This document shows positions 18,604-26,775 of a DNA stretch of 64,000 nucleotides, one piece after another. The translations under genes and the position numbers were made by a program. The stretch spans positions 1 to 64,000 of the forward strand of contig JBBSTR010000003.1 in the NCBI GenBank assembly GCA_038235705.1, written 5' to 3'. The notes beneath the pieces are model-generated. The model saw only the letters and a list, made by a program, of their open reading frames with translations. It was not told where the DNA came from and did no database searches. This stretch comes from CANKBT01 sp038235705 (lineage in GTDB: Bacteria > Actinomycetota > Actinomycetes > Mycobacteriales > SCTD01). Numbering within the stretch: position 1 is the first letter of the stretch; every line of letters starts with the position of its first letter.

Positions 18604-19643
18604 GTCTCGAGCTCCACGACGACCTTCACGTCGGAGTCCAGGGCTGCGAAGGCTTCACCCGAGGCCTGCTCGAGCGGCACCCGTCGGGTGATCAGGGCGG
18701 CGAGCCAGTCCTGGTCGGCGGCAGACAGCGCGTCCACGGCGTCGACGTAGTGCCGCCGGGCCGCGTTGACGCTCCCGAAGACGACCCGGTTGCCGAAGAC
18801 CATCGACCGGTTGAAGGCGTCGATGTCGACGGGCGTGGTCTTCCCGGGCGCAGAGACCCCGGCCAGGCAGCAGATCCCGTCCGGTCGGGTCCCGGTCATC
18901 GCGGCCAGCGTCACCGAGGAGACCCCGGTGCCTTCCAGGATGACGTCCGGGACCAGGCCCGAGTCGGGCAGGCTCTCGGAGTGGTACGTCGCGCCGAGCC
19001 GGGCCACCAGGTCTGGCTTCGGGCCGCTGGTGACGATGTCGAAGACGTGGACCTCCAGGCCCCGTTGCCTGGCGAGCATGGCAGCCAGCAGCCCGACCGG
19101 GCCGGCGCCGGTGACGGCTGCGACCGCCCGCGGGATGTTGGACCGCGCAGCAATCCGGTCCACCTGCTCCCACGCCTTGGCGACCACGGTGGTGGGCTCG
19201 AGCAGCACGCCCACGCCACGCAGCGACTCGGGCACGGCGACCAGCGACTCGGGATCGGCCCGCCAGCGCTCACGGCCGAAGCCGTGCCGGCCCTTGATCC
19301 CGTGCTCGGTGTAGCGATCGTTCTGGCACAGGTCCCAGTCACCCCGGGCACAGGCGGGGCAGGGGACCGGGTCGGGACGGCGGACGAAAGCGATCACCAG
19401 CTCTCCGTCCTCGATCCCGCCGGCGCCGCTCAGCACCCGGCCGAGGTTCTCGTGACCGATCACGAGGCGGTCGCTGCCTTCCGGTGCCTCGCCCTCCTGG
19501 GCGGCGACGATGTTACGGTCGGTGCCGCACAGCCCGAGCTCGAGACCCTGCACGAGGACGCTGCCCTCGCTCTCCTCGGGTTCGGGCCAGTCCTGCACCT
19601 CCAGGCTGTTCTTCGTACCGGGCAGGACGGTGAGGGCTCGCAT
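18600..19643 (-). CDS. Zinc-dependent glucose 1-dehydrogenase (MDR family)
   Basis: The protein has 347 residues from ATG 19643. Catalytic zinc ligands are in GLCGTDRN near residue 39 and GHENLG near 66. A structural cysteine segment is DPVPCPACARGDWDLC. The Rossmann motif is VTGAGPVGLLAAML near residue 178. GIKGRHGFGRERWRADP and NRVVFGSVNAARRHYVDAV are characteristic of glucose dehydrogenases of the Haloferax/Thermoplasma type. It would oxidise glucose to gluconolactone using NAD(P)+. It is upstream of and coupled by a 4-nt overlap to the GH15 gene, so the pair plausibly releases and then oxidises glucose. Confidence 0.85.
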   Translation of the reverse strand: MRALTVLPGTKNSLEVQDWPEPEESEGSVLVQGLELGLCGTDRNIVAAQEGEAPEGSDRLVIGHENLGRVLSGAGGIEDGELVIAFVRRPDPVPCPACARGDWDLCQNDRYTEHGIKGRHGFGRERWRADPESLVAVPESLRGVGVLLEPTTVVAKAWEQVDRIAARSNIPRAVAAVTGAGPVGLLAAMLARQRGLEVHVFDIVTSGPKPDLVARLGATYHSESLPDSGLVPDVILEGTGVSSVTLAAMTGTRPDGICCLAGVSAPGKTTPVDIDAFNRSMVFGNRVVFGSVNAARRHYVDAVDALSAADQDWLAALITRRVPLEQASGEAFAALDSDVKVVVELET

Positions 19644-19718
19644 AGGTCCAGTCGTCCCCGGTGGCGGGGTCGGGCACACGCCGGCGGGTTCGCCAGCTGC
19701 GGCGGGGCCCTGGACCTA
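19643..19718 (-). promoter_or_regulatory. 9-bp inverted repeat spanning the glucose dehydrogenase promoter region
   Basis: TAGGTCCAG at 19643-19651 and CTGGACCTA at 19710-19718 are perfect inverted repeats separated by 58 nt. The first overlaps the ATG of the dehydrogenase gene. They could be paired operator half-sites, but no regulator is encoded nearby. Confidence 0.3.
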
Positions 19719-19732
19719 CGGTTGGTCTGACC

Positions 19733-20569
19733 TCAGGCGGCGAGTCGGGCGCGGGCCTTCTTCAGCTCGGGCCCGGTACGCACCCCGGAAGGGATCGCGA
19801 GCAGCGCTGCGCGCACCGCGATGCCGGACGCGGTGGCGGCCAGGTCGGTCGTCGGCAGGCCTGGCAGGAGGAACTGCCGCCGGGCCCAGCGGGGCATCAT
19901 CGCGAACGCGATCGACGCCATCGACGCCCAGGCCGGCCGGGCAGGCGTGCCCCACACGACCTTGGGGGGCATGGGCGGGGCGAGCACGAAGCGCACGCCG
20001 CGCCGGGCCTCGGCGGTGGCGCGCAGGCGGGGGCGCACGTCGTCGTAGTACGCCGTCAGCTCGGCGACCGAGCCAGGCACCGTCGACGGGTCGAGCCCGA
20101 CCAGGGTCGCGCTGCGTCGCTGCTCGTCGTAGTAGGAGTCCTGCTCCGCGCGGGTGAGTCGCAGCCCGCAACGGACCGCGGTCGACAGGAACGACTCGAC
20201 CTCCACGCAGTGCACCCAGCGCAACAGCTCGGGGTCACTGGCCCGGTAGGGCAGCCCGCTCTCCGGCTCGGTCCCGACCACCCGGCGGTGGACACCGCGC
20301 ACCCGCGCCCCGGCGCGCTCGGCCTCGGTCGTGGTGCCGTACGTGGTGATCGCGACGTACTCCGCCGTGCGGAACAGCCGGCCCCACGGATCGCCCCGGA
20401 AGTCGCTGTGCTGCGCCACCCCGGCCATCGCCAGCGGGTGCAGGGTCTGGAGCATCAGCGCGCGCAGCCCGGCGAGCAGCATCGACGGGTCGGCCTGGAC
20501 GCGCCACGTGACGCTGTCCGGTCCGAAGAGCCCCGCGTCGGTCACGCCTCGAAGTCTCGCACCGGGCAT
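19733..20569 (-). CDS. MpaB-type oxygenase (DUF2236)
   Basis: The protein has 278 residues from ATG 20569. It belongs to the family of oxygenase MpaB and latex-clearing-protein relatives: DAGLFGPDSVTWRVQADPSMLLAGLRALMLQTLHPLAMAGVAQHSDF, then RTAEYVAITTYGTTTEAE, and HCVEVESFL. The conserved histidines in LHPLAMAGVAQHSDF and RWVH are the likely haem or substrate contacts. Members oxidise hydrophobic substrates. No signal peptide is visible. The ATG has no Shine-Dalgarno and lies only 10 nt from the divergent start at 20580; GTG 20545, which keeps the conserved TDAGLFG segment, is a good alternative. Confidence 0.78.
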   Translation of the reverse strand: MPGARLRGVTDAGLFGPDSVTWRVQADPSMLLAGLRALMLQTLHPLAMAGVAQHSDFRGDPWGRLFRTAEYVAITTYGTTTEAERAGARVRGVHRRVVGTEPESGLPYRASDPELLRWVHCVEVESFLSTAVRCGLRLTRAEQDSYYDEQRRSATLVGLDPSTVPGSVAELTAYYDDVRPRLRATAEARRGVRFVLAPPMPPKVVWGTPARPAWASMASIAFAMMPRWARRQFLLPGLPTTDLAATASGIAVRAALLAIPSGVRTGPELKKARARLAA

Positions 20570-20579
20570 GCTGAAGGGC

Positions 20580-20915
20580 ATGTCGTACGTCGCGATCAAC
20601 GTCCTGCAGGTGCCCGAGGGCGCCGGCACCACGCTCGAGCAGCGTTTCGCCGCCCGTCAGGGAGCGGTCGAGGGTGCGCCCGGGTTCGAGCACTTCGAGC
20701 TGCTCCGGCCGGTCACCGGCACCTCGGACTACCTGGTCTACACACGCTGGCGCAGCGAGGACGACTTCGCCGCCTGGCGCGACAGCCAGTCCTTTGCGCA
20801 GGGTCACGCAGGCGCGAGCGACCGCCCGGCCGGTGCCAAGCCGGCGGCGACCGGCAGCACGATCTGGGCCTTCGAGGTCGTCCAGCGCACCGACGGCGAG
20901 GTCAGCCCGCCGTAG
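20580..20915 (+). CDS. MhuD-like haem-degrading/antibiotic biosynthesis monooxygenase
   Basis: The protein has 111 residues with a single ferredoxin-like ABM domain. Its resemblance to mycobacterial MhuD is close: YVAINVLQVPEGAG keeps the Asn of the haem pocket, TRWRSEDDFAAW the essential Trp, and the SFAQGHAGA segment the histidine region that coordinates haem iron. MhuD degrades haem to mycobilin and iron without releasing carbon monoxide. The start ATG 20580 has GAAGGG upstream. The insertion after the histidine differs from MhuD, so another IsdG-like or quinol monooxygenase role remains possible. Its 3' end overlaps the convergent hydrolase gene by 14 nt. Confidence 0.75.
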   Translation: MSYVAINVLQVPEGAGTTLEQRFAARQGAVEGAPGFEHFELLRPVTGTSDYLVYTRWRSEDDFAAWRDSQSFAQGHAGASDRPAGAKPAATGSTIWAFEVVQRTDGEVSPP

Positions 20916-21753
20916 CCGACCAGAAGTCGAGCAGCGCCCGGGCGGTCGTCAGGGGCTGCTCGGCGGCGGGACTGTGCCGGGCGTCCGCGACCACGGCGTA
21001 CGAGGCGTCGAGCCGGTCGGCCATGGCCTGCTGGACGTCCGGCGGCCAGGCGTCGTCGTGGGCACCGTGCACCACCATCAGCGGCAGGGCGCTGCGCGTC
21101 GACAGCGCACGCAGCTCCTCGACCCGGTCGGCGGCGGTCAACAGCTGCTCGCCCATCACCGCGAGAGCGAGCGCGCTGCCGGTCAGCATCCGATGACGCA
21201 GGAACGCCTCGACCGCCGGGGGCGGCGCGACGCGAGTGGGGTCGGCGGCGGACAGCGTGTCCTGGGCGGCGACGACGGCCGCAAGACCACCGTGCTCGAG
21301 GATCGGCCGGACCGCGTTCAAGATGTCGGCGCGCCCGCCGCCGATGGCGCCCGGGCCAGAACCCATGAGCACGAGGGAGAGCCAGGGCGAGCGGTCGGCG
21401 AGCACCGCTTCCCGGGCCACGAGCCCACCGAAGCTGTGACCGACCAGGTGCACGGGGTCGCCCAGCTCGGCGGCCACGGCCAGCAGGTCCAGGGCGAGGG
21501 CGGGGATCTCGAAGGCCCCCGGGTCCGTGTCGTCCGGGGACTCGTACTGCCCCCGCTGGTCGATGGCGACGACCCGCACCCCCGCTGCGGCCAGCGCTGG
21601 CAACATCGGCAAGAAGTCTTCTTTGCTGCCGGTCAGCCCGGGGACGAGCAGGGCGGCGCAGCGCGCGCCGTCGACGGGCAGCTCGATCGCGGCGAGACCG
21701 GCGTAGCGGGTCCGGAGAGCACCGCCGGGCAGGTCGTCGGACATCAGGCTCAT
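20902..21753 (-). CDS. Alpha/beta hydrolase
   Basis: The protein has 283 residues. The nucleophile elbow is GHSFGG near residue 110, after DPVHLVGHSF. An oxyanion motif is LLVPGLTGSKEDFLPML. The acid and histidine lie in VVHGAHDDAWPPDVQ and ADARHSP. It is a cytoplasmic serine hydrolase of unknown substrate. The start ATG at 21753 shares its A with the TGA of the upstream phosphoesterase gene (TGATG), so the two are translationally coupled. A second ATG lies three codons downstream. Confidence 0.85.
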   Translation of the reverse strand: MSLMSDDLPGGALRTRYAGLAAIELPVDGARCAALLVPGLTGSKEDFLPMLPALAAAGVRVVAIDQRGQYESPDDTDPGAFEIPALALDLLAVAAELGDPVHLVGHSFGGLVAREAVLADRSPWLSLVLMGSGPGAIGGGRADILNAVRPILEHGGLAAVVAAQDTLSAADPTRVAPPPAVEAFLRHRMLTGSALALAVMGEQLLTAADRVEELRALSTRSALPLMVVHGAHDDAWPPDVQQAMADRLDASYAVVADARHSPAAEQPLTTARALLDFWSATAG

Positions 21754-22310
21754 CACCTCGAGGGTAGGTGCGTCAGGTGGACGTCCCGGACCTCGCCGGC
21801 GTCGAGCGTGCAGGTCAGGTAGGTGCAGGTCGGCTGGGTCCGCCGGTCGGTCGGGGAGCCCGGGTTGAGCAGCCGCAGACCGCCGGGGGTGACGGTGTCC
21901 CAAGGGAGGTGGCTGTGGCCGAAGATCAGCAGATCGGTGTCGGGGTGCGCGAGATCGGCCCGGCGTTCACGACCAACCCGGGCGCCGGTCTCGTGGACGA
22001 CGGCCAGCCGTACGCCGCCGACGGTCGCCCGGGCGACCTCGGGCAGACGCGCACGCAGCCCGGGGCCGTCGTTGTTGCCCCAGCAGGCCAGCAGCGACGG
22101 TGCACGCGCCTCCAGGCGGTCGAGCAGGTCGATCTCGACCCAGTCCCCGGCGTGGACCACGAGGTCGGCACGGTCCACCTCGTCCCAGACCTGGTCCGGG
22201 AGGTCGCGGGCGCGGCGTGGGACGTGCGTGTCGGCGAGCAGCAGCAGGTGCACGACAGGCTCCTGCCCCGCCGGGTGCTGCTCACCGGCCAGCGACGAGC
22301 CTGGAGTCAC
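21753..22310 (-). CDS. YfcE/MJ0936-type metallophosphoesterase
   Basis: The protein has 185 residues from GTG 22310. All metal-binding blocks are present: LLLADTHVPRRA, VVHAGDWVEID, CWGNNDGPGLRARLP, AVVHETGAR, FGHSHLPW and LLNPGSPTDRR. Family members hydrolyse phosphodiesters such as cyclic nucleotides or act as phosphatases. The GTG start overlaps the stop of the upstream zinc-ribbon gene (GTGA) and its TGA overlaps the next hydrolase, so three genes form one coupled operon. Confidence 0.9.
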   Translation of the reverse strand: MTPGSSLAGEQHPAGQEPVVHLLLLADTHVPRRARDLPDQVWDEVDRADLVVHAGDWVEIDLLDRLEARAPSLLACWGNNDGPGLRARLPEVARATVGGVRLAVVHETGARVGRERRADLAHPDTDLLIFGHSHLPWDTVTPGGLRLLNPGSPTDRRTQPTCTYLTCTLDAGEVRDVHLTHLPSR

Positions 22311-22747
22311 AGCTCGGCGACGACCTCGCCGATCGGTCGGTGCGGCACCAGCAGGTCCGTGAGCCCCTCGACCCGGCCGCACTCGACGCAACGGCCGGCC
22401 AGTGCCACCCAGTCGACGTGGTCGTCCTCGGCGCAGGCGAGCCCGGCGACCACCTCAGCGATCGACTGGCCGCAGCCCTGGCAGCACCACATCGCCGGCC
22501 AGGTCCACCGGTCGTGGCTGTCGAGCACACTGACGCTGGTCGCGCACGACAGGCACCGTCGTCGGGCTACGCCGACGACGGCATCTGCCTCGACGTAGGT
22601 CCAGGTCGGGCGGGTGTCGCCGTGCGCGTCGCACGCGAGCGTCACGGTCTCGGTCACGGTGAACGGGGACTCGAGGGCTCGCAGCCAACCTTTCAGGTCG
22701 TCCACGCTCTCGGCGGTGTGCGCCCCGGCCGTCGTCCTCAGCACCAT
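22307..22747 (-). CDS. Conserved cysteine-rich zinc-ribbon-like protein
   Basis: The protein has 146 residues. Cysteine pairs RRCLSCATS, WCCQGCGQS and GRCVECGRVEG suggest two zinc ribbons; an isolated LACDAHG precedes them. I recognise no named family. There is no signal peptide. It is the first gene of the coupled three-gene minus-strand operon with the phosphoesterase and hydrolase, which gives no clear hint of function. Confidence 0.7.
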   Translation of the reverse strand: MVLRTTAGAHTAESVDDLKGWLRALESPFTVTETVTLACDAHGDTRPTWTYVEADAVVGVARRRCLSCATSVSVLDSHDRWTWPAMWCCQGCGQSIAEVVAGLACAEDDHVDWVALAGRCVECGRVEGLTDLLVPHRPIGEVVAEL

Positions 22748-22789
22748 GGAGGATGCATCGGCCGGCGGACCGGGGTTCTGGAGCGCCGG

Positions 22790-24427
22790 TCAGGCGGAGG
22801 AGCCCTCGGCCGCGCTCTTGCTGCGTCCGCGGCCTCCCCGGCGTCGGCGACGACGCGCGCCGTCGCCGTCGGGAGCGCTCGCCTCGGAGGCTCCGTCCCC
22901 GGCTGCGCGGGCTGCGCCGCCCCCACGGGTGCGCTGCCGGGGTGCACCGCTGCGCTTGGGCAGCTCGGGCCCGCTGTCGTCGGTCGCACCGGCCGGGTGA
23001 CCGCCGCGGTCACGGTCGCTGCCACGGTCGCTGCGTGAGGTGGCCGGTGCACGGTTGCGCCGGCCGGTCTCGCCGACGTCCTCGAGCTTCTCGGCCTCCA
23101 GGCCCTCCCGGGTGCGCGACGCCCGGGGCAGTCGGCCGGTGGTGCCTTCCGGGATGTCGAGGTCGCTGTAGAGGTGCGGGCTGCTGCTGTAGGTCTCCGG
23201 CACGTCCTGGAACGGCAGATCGAGCGCCTTGTTGATCAGGCCCCACTTGGGGATGTCGTCCCAGTCGACGAAGGTCACCGCGACGCCCTTGGCGCCGGCC
23301 CGTCCCGTACGCCCGATGCGGTGCAGGAAGGTCCGCTCCTCGTCGGGGCACTGGTAGTTGATGACGTGCGTGACGTCCTGCACGTCGATGCCACGCGCCG
23401 CGACGTCGGTCGCGACGAGCACGTCGATCTTGCCGCTGCGGAAGGCGCGCAGCGCCTGCTCGCGGGCGCCCTGGCCGAGGTCCCCGTGCACGGCGGCGGC
23501 CGCGAAGCCGCGGTCGGCCATGTCGGCAGCCACCTTGTCGCAGGTGCGCTTGGTGCGGCAGAAGACCATCGTCAGACCACGACCGCGGGCCTGGAGGATG
23601 CGGGCGAGCACCTCTCCTTTGTCCATCGAGTGCGCGCGGTACACGAAGATCCGGGTGTCCGGGACCACGCGGCCCTCGTCCGGCTCCTCCGCGCGGATGT
23701 GCGTGGGCTGCCTCATGAACCGGCGGGCCAGCGTGACGACCGGACTGGGCATGGTGGCCGAGAAAAGCATCGTCTGACGCTCGTCGGGGGTGAGGTCCAG
23801 GATGCGTTCGACGTCGGGCAGGAAGCCGAGGTCGAGCATCTCGTCGGCCTCGTCGAGCACCAGCACCTCGACCTGCCCGAGGTTGAGGTGACCCTGACGG
23901 GCGAGGTCGAGCAGCCGGCCGGGGGTCCCGACGACGATCTCGACGCCGCGCTTCAGCGCCTCGACCTGCGGCTCGAACGCCCGCCCGCCGTAGATGCTCT
24001 GCACCCGCAGGCCGCGGGTCTTGCCGGCGATCGCGAGGTCACCGGTGACCTGGGTGCACAGCTCACGGGTCGGGACCACGACGAGCGCCTGCGGGACGCC
24101 GTTGCTGCCCTCGGCGACGCTCTTGACCTTCTGGACCATCGGTACGCCGAAGCCCAGGGTCTTTCCGGTGCCGGTGCGGGCCTGACCGATCAGGTCGTGG
24201 CCGGACAGCGCGATCGGCAGGGTCATCGTCTGGATGGCGAACGGCTGGGTGATGCCGACCGCGGCGAGCGCTTCGACGGTCTCGGGCCGGGCGCCGATCG
24301 CCGCGAACCCGTTGGGCTGGTCTGCGACCGGGGTGTCGGTGGCCGGCAGCGACAGGTCGGGCTGGGCCAGGTCCGGGTGTGCCGGGTCCGTCTCGCGGTC
24401 GGGAGTGAGGGATGTGGTGCTGGACAA
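22790..24427 (-). CDS. DEAD-box RNA helicase (RhlE-like)
   Basis: The protein has 545 residues from TTG 24427, chosen for the GAGAGG eight nt upstream and because no ATG or GTG fits before the Q motif. Motifs in order: Q motif (FAIQTMTLPIALSGHD), I ARTGTGKT, Ia PTRELC, II DEAD, III SATM, IV VFCRTKRTC, V ATDVAARGIDV, VI HRIGRTGRAG. The C-terminal 110 residues are a basic Arg/Gly tail ending RRRRRRGGRGRSKS, an RNA-binding extension. Orthologous context (MiaE-like ferritin gene divergent, DUF3107 and TetR nearby) matches M. tuberculosis rhlE (Rv3211). Role: RNA unwinding in decay or ribosome assembly. Confidence 0.93.
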   Translation of the reverse strand: MSSTTSLTPDRETDPAHPDLAQPDLSLPATDTPVADQPNGFAAIGARPETVEALAAVGITQPFAIQTMTLPIALSGHDLIGQARTGTGKTLGFGVPMVQKVKSVAEGSNGVPQALVVVPTRELCTQVTGDLAIAGKTRGLRVQSIYGGRAFEPQVEALKRGVEIVVGTPGRLLDLARQGHLNLGQVEVLVLDEADEMLDLGFLPDVERILDLTPDERQTMLFSATMPSPVVTLARRFMRQPTHIRAEEPDEGRVVPDTRIFVYRAHSMDKGEVLARILQARGRGLTMVFCRTKRTCDKVAADMADRGFAAAAVHGDLGQGAREQALRAFRSGKIDVLVATDVAARGIDVQDVTHVINYQCPDEERTFLHRIGRTGRAGAKGVAVTFVDWDDIPKWGLINKALDLPFQDVPETYSSSPHLYSDLDIPEGTTGRLPRASRTREGLEAEKLEDVGETGRRNRAPATSRSDRGSDRDRGGHPAGATDDSGPELPKRSGAPRQRTRGGGAARAAGDGASEASAPDGDGARRRRRRGGRGRSKSAAEGSSA

Positions 24428-24434
24428 AAGCGTG

Positions 24435-24501
24435 CCTCTCGAGAGCCGCGCGGGCCTGAGAGGGGCGGGAGACTGCGCCCCCGTAGAGGTGCTTGGGGGC
24501 G
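24435..24501 (-). promoter_or_regulatory. Structured leader of the DEAD-box helicase gene
   Basis: On the minus strand GGGGGCG and CGCCCCC (24495-24501 and 24476-24482) form a 7-bp hairpin. Closer to the start, CCTCTC (24463-24458) can pair with the GAGAGG Shine-Dalgarno (24440-24435), hiding it. Long structured leaders are known for some bacterial DEAD-box helicase mRNAs; regulation here is inference. Confidence 0.35.
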
Positions 24502-24642
24502 GTCCGCCGGCGCGCCACAGGGGCGGTCCGCGCACATGGTGCAGGGCGGCAGATGCCTCCCCGTGACCAGAACGCTACCCGCCGACGCCGCTACCGTGGC
24601 GAACCAGGCGGCGCCGCGCGGCGCGCGGGAGGACGGGCACCG

Positions 24643-25290
24643 ATGAACGGCTCTCTGGACGCGTCCACGATCGACCTGCTGTCGGTGCTCGCGTACGGCG
24701 AGCTGTCCGCCTTCGAGCGGGTCGCGAGCGACGCCCGGCTGGCCCCGACGGTGCGCGACAAGGCCACGCTCGCCGGCATCGCGTCCGCGTCCTACGCGCA
24801 CTTCGTCAGCCTGCGCGACCACCTGGCGGCGCACGGCGTCGACCCGGAGGCGGCCATGGCTCCGTTCGTGGAGGCGCTGGACCGCTTCCACGACTCGACC
24901 CAGCCCAACGACTGGTACGAGGGCCTGGTGAAGGTCTACGTCGGGGACGGCCTGGCCAAGGACTTCTACCGCGAGGTGTCGAGCGCGCTGCCGGACGCGC
25001 CTACCCGCGCCCTGGTGCTCGAGGTGCTGGCCGACACGACGCACGCGACCTACGCGGTCGCGCGGGTCACGGCGGCCATCGCCGAGCAGCCGCGCCTGGG
25101 CGGTCGCCTCGCCCTCTGGGGCAGGCGCCTGGTCGGTGAGGCGATCATCGAGGCGCAGCGCGTCGCGGTCGAACGGGATGCGCTGACCGAGCTGCTCGTC
25201 GACCAGGACCTCGCCGGGGTGCTCGGGCTGTTGAACCGCCTGACGGACGCCCATACGGAGCGGATGGCGGCGCTCGGCCTCGAGAGCTGA
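24643..25290 (+). CDS. Ferritin-like MiaE-type hydroxylase domain protein
   Basis: The protein has 215 residues, mostly helical. Iron-ligand carboxylates and histidines of the ferritin-like fold are visible in YGELSAFER near residue 22 and SYAHFVSLRDHLAAHG near 48, with GDGLAKDFYREV and GEAIIEAQR further on. It matches the actinobacterial family related to tRNA-(ms2io6A) hydroxylase MiaE and is next to the helicase as in M. tuberculosis Rv3210c. ATG 24643 follows GGGAGG. Whether it hydroxylates tRNA in this organism is not known. Confidence 0.85.
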   Translation: MNGSLDASTIDLLSVLAYGELSAFERVASDARLAPTVRDKATLAGIASASYAHFVSLRDHLAAHGVDPEAAMAPFVEALDRFHDSTQPNDWYEGLVKVYVGDGLAKDFYREVSSALPDAPTRALVLEVLADTTHATYAVARVTAAIAEQPRLGGRLALWGRRLVGEAIIEAQRVAVERDALTELLVDQDLAGVLGLLNRLTDAHTERMAALGLES

Positions 25291-25324
25291 TCCGGACGTG
25301 GCAGCAGCCGGTCAGGAGAGCAGC

Positions 25325-25356
25325 AAGGCCGCCCTCCCGGACAGGAAGGCGGCCTT
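25325..25356. terminator. Bidirectional terminator
   Basis: AAGGCCGCC (25325-25333) and GGCGGCCTT (25348-25356) form a perfect 9-bp stem with a 14-nt loop, lying between the convergent ferritin-like and GlsB genes. The GTTG after the stem is a weak U-tract. Confidence 0.8.
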
Positions 25357-25373
25357 GTTGCGGGAAGCGTGGT

Positions 25374-25640
25374 CTAGCGGGCGACCTTCTTGCGGCCGGT
25401 GACCGCGTTGTAGACCAGCAGAGCGACGATCGCGCCGATGATGGAGCCGATCAGGCCGGTGGTCGAGAAGTCGAGGATCTTCGAGTCGGTGAACAGGCTG
25501 AAGATGAAGCCACCGACGAACGAACCGACGATCCCGAGGACGATCGTCGCGATGATGCCCATGGAGTCGTCGCCGGGGACGAGCGCCCGGGCGACGAAGC
25601 CGGCGATCAGCCCGACGATCAAAAAGATGATGATGCTCAT
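25374..25640 (-). CDS. GlsB/YeaQ/YmgE family stress membrane protein
   Basis: The protein has 88 residues and three hydrophobic helices (about 2-20, 27-48, 58-80) ending in GRKKVAR on the cytoplasmic side. The blocks IIIFLIVGLIAGFVAR and GIVGSFVGGFIF are typical of the transglycosylase-associated family. Members are small inner-membrane proteins induced in general stress. A SigB/SigF-type promoter candidate lies upstream at 25689-25713, which fits that regulation. ATG 25640 is preceded by GGAGGC. Confidence 0.93.
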   Translation of the reverse strand: MSIIIFLIVGLIAGFVARALVPGDDSMGIIATIVLGIVGSFVGGFIFSLFTDSKILDFSTTGLIGSIIGAIVALLVYNAVTGRKKVAR

Positions 25641-25688
25641 GTGTGCCTCCTGTCGACGGCCCCGGTCGGGGCTCTCTTGGCGGCGGTG

Positions 25689-25713
25689 TTACCCGGGGTC
25701 GCGACACATACGC
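25689..25713 (-). promoter_or_regulatory. Candidate SigB/SigF-type promoter of glsB
   Basis: On the minus strand GCGT, 15 nt, then GGGTAA, matching the actinobacterial general-stress consensus GNNT-N14-16-GGGTA(T/C) except for the last base. It would start transcription about 40 nt upstream of the ATG. Confidence 0.5.
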
Positions 25714-25727
25714 CTGGTGGACAGGGG

Positions 25728-25955
25728 TTATAGCCCGCCGAAGCCGACCCGGCGCTGTTCGCTCTCGGCAATCTCGACATAGGCCAGCTTGTCGGCCGGT
25801 ACGAGCACCCTGCGGCCCTTCTCGTCGGTCAGCGCCAAGACGCCCAGGTCGGCTTTCAGGGCGTCGGCGACGGCCTTCTCCACCTGCTCGGCGGTTTCCG
25901 CGCTCTCCAGCGTGAGCTCACGCGCGGCGTACTGCACGCCGATCTTGACCTCCAC
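25728..25955 (-). CDS. DUF3107 family protein
   Basis: The protein has 75 residues beginning MEVKIGVQYAARELTLES, with RRVLVPADKLAYVEIAE and the conserved C-terminus RRVGFG. This is the DUF3107 family (M. tuberculosis TB9.4, Rv3208A), which is short, acidic and of unknown function. GTG 25955 has GGAGG five nt upstream. As in mycobacteria it sits beside a TetR regulator gene and near the RhlE-type helicase. Confidence 0.92.
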   Translation of the reverse strand: MEVKIGVQYAARELTLESAETAEQVEKAVADALKADLGVLALTDEKGRRVLVPADKLAYVEIAESEQRRVGFGGL

Positions 25956-26057
25956 GGGTCCTCCAGGTCTCGTTCGTGCACGTCGGTGTCGTACGGGCCC
26001 GCCACGCTAGTCGCGGTTGCGGGACCGTAGAAGCGGATCAGCCGTGAGCGCAACCGG

Positions 26058-26732
26058 TCAGGGCTGGAGCGGTGCGCCGGAGATGCCCCGCCAGATCAGC
26101 TCCACCATGAGCTCGATCGCGCGCTCCTTGGACAGCTGCCCGGGGTGCGCACCGCCGTCGCCGGACCGCTTCGCGCTGCTGAGCCACCACCGGGCGCCGA
26201 CCTCGGCCAGCCCGGTCAGTCCCACCGAGAGCAGGAGTGCCTCCTCCTCGCGGAAGCCCGTGTCGTGGGCGATGGTCCGGGCGATCGCGTCCACGCACTC
26301 CTGCGTCATGCGCTCGACCCGCGCGCGCACGACCGGGTCGCCGGTGAGGTCGCTCTCGAACACGAGCCGGAAAGCGCCCTCCCGGTCGGACCCGTCGCCG
26401 TCGACGAACTCCACGTAGGCCCGGATCGAGGCCTCTACCCGTGAACGGTTGTCGGTGGTCGAGCCCAGCGCGTCCCGCACCTTGTGGACGAGGTCGTCCG
26501 CGTGCTGGTCCAGAAGGGCGAGGTACAGCTCGTGCTTGCCCGGGAAGTGCTGGTAGAGCACGGGTTTGCTGACCCCGGCCCGGTCGGCGATGTCGTCCAT
26601 CGCGGCGGCGTGGTAGCCCTGCGCGACGAAGACCTCCTGCGCGGCGCCGAGCAGCTGCTTGCGCCGCTCGGAGCGGGGGAGGCGGGTGCCGCGGGGGCTC
26701 TCGCGCCCCGACGGCTCGGGAAGAGTCCTCAC
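26058..26732 (-). CDS. TetR family transcriptional regulator
   Basis: The protein has 224 residues from GTG 26732. The N-terminal helix-turn-helix (about residues 20-65) reads RRKQLLGAAQEVFVAQGY, MDDIADRAGVSKPVLYQHF and GKHELYLALL. The C-terminal ligand domain includes REGAFRLVFESDLTGDPVV. It corresponds to the TetR gene next to DUF3107 in mycobacteria (Rv3208). Its target and ligand are unknown. A longer form from 26801 would overlap the neighbouring LigD polymerase gene, so I prefer the shorter one, although no Shine-Dalgarno is obvious. Confidence 0.88.
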   Translation of the reverse strand: MRTLPEPSGRESPRGTRLPRSERRKQLLGAAQEVFVAQGYHAAAMDDIADRAGVSKPVLYQHFPGKHELYLALLDQHADDLVHKVRDALGSTTDNRSRVEASIRAYVEFVDGDGSDREGAFRLVFESDLTGDPVVRARVERMTQECVDAIARTIAHDTGFREEEALLLSVGLTGLAEVGARWWLSSAKRSGDGGAHPGQLSKERAIELMVELIWRGISGAPLQP

Positions 26733-26775
26733 CGGGCGAGCCTGCCACAACGGCCGACACGGCCGGCTCGGACGC

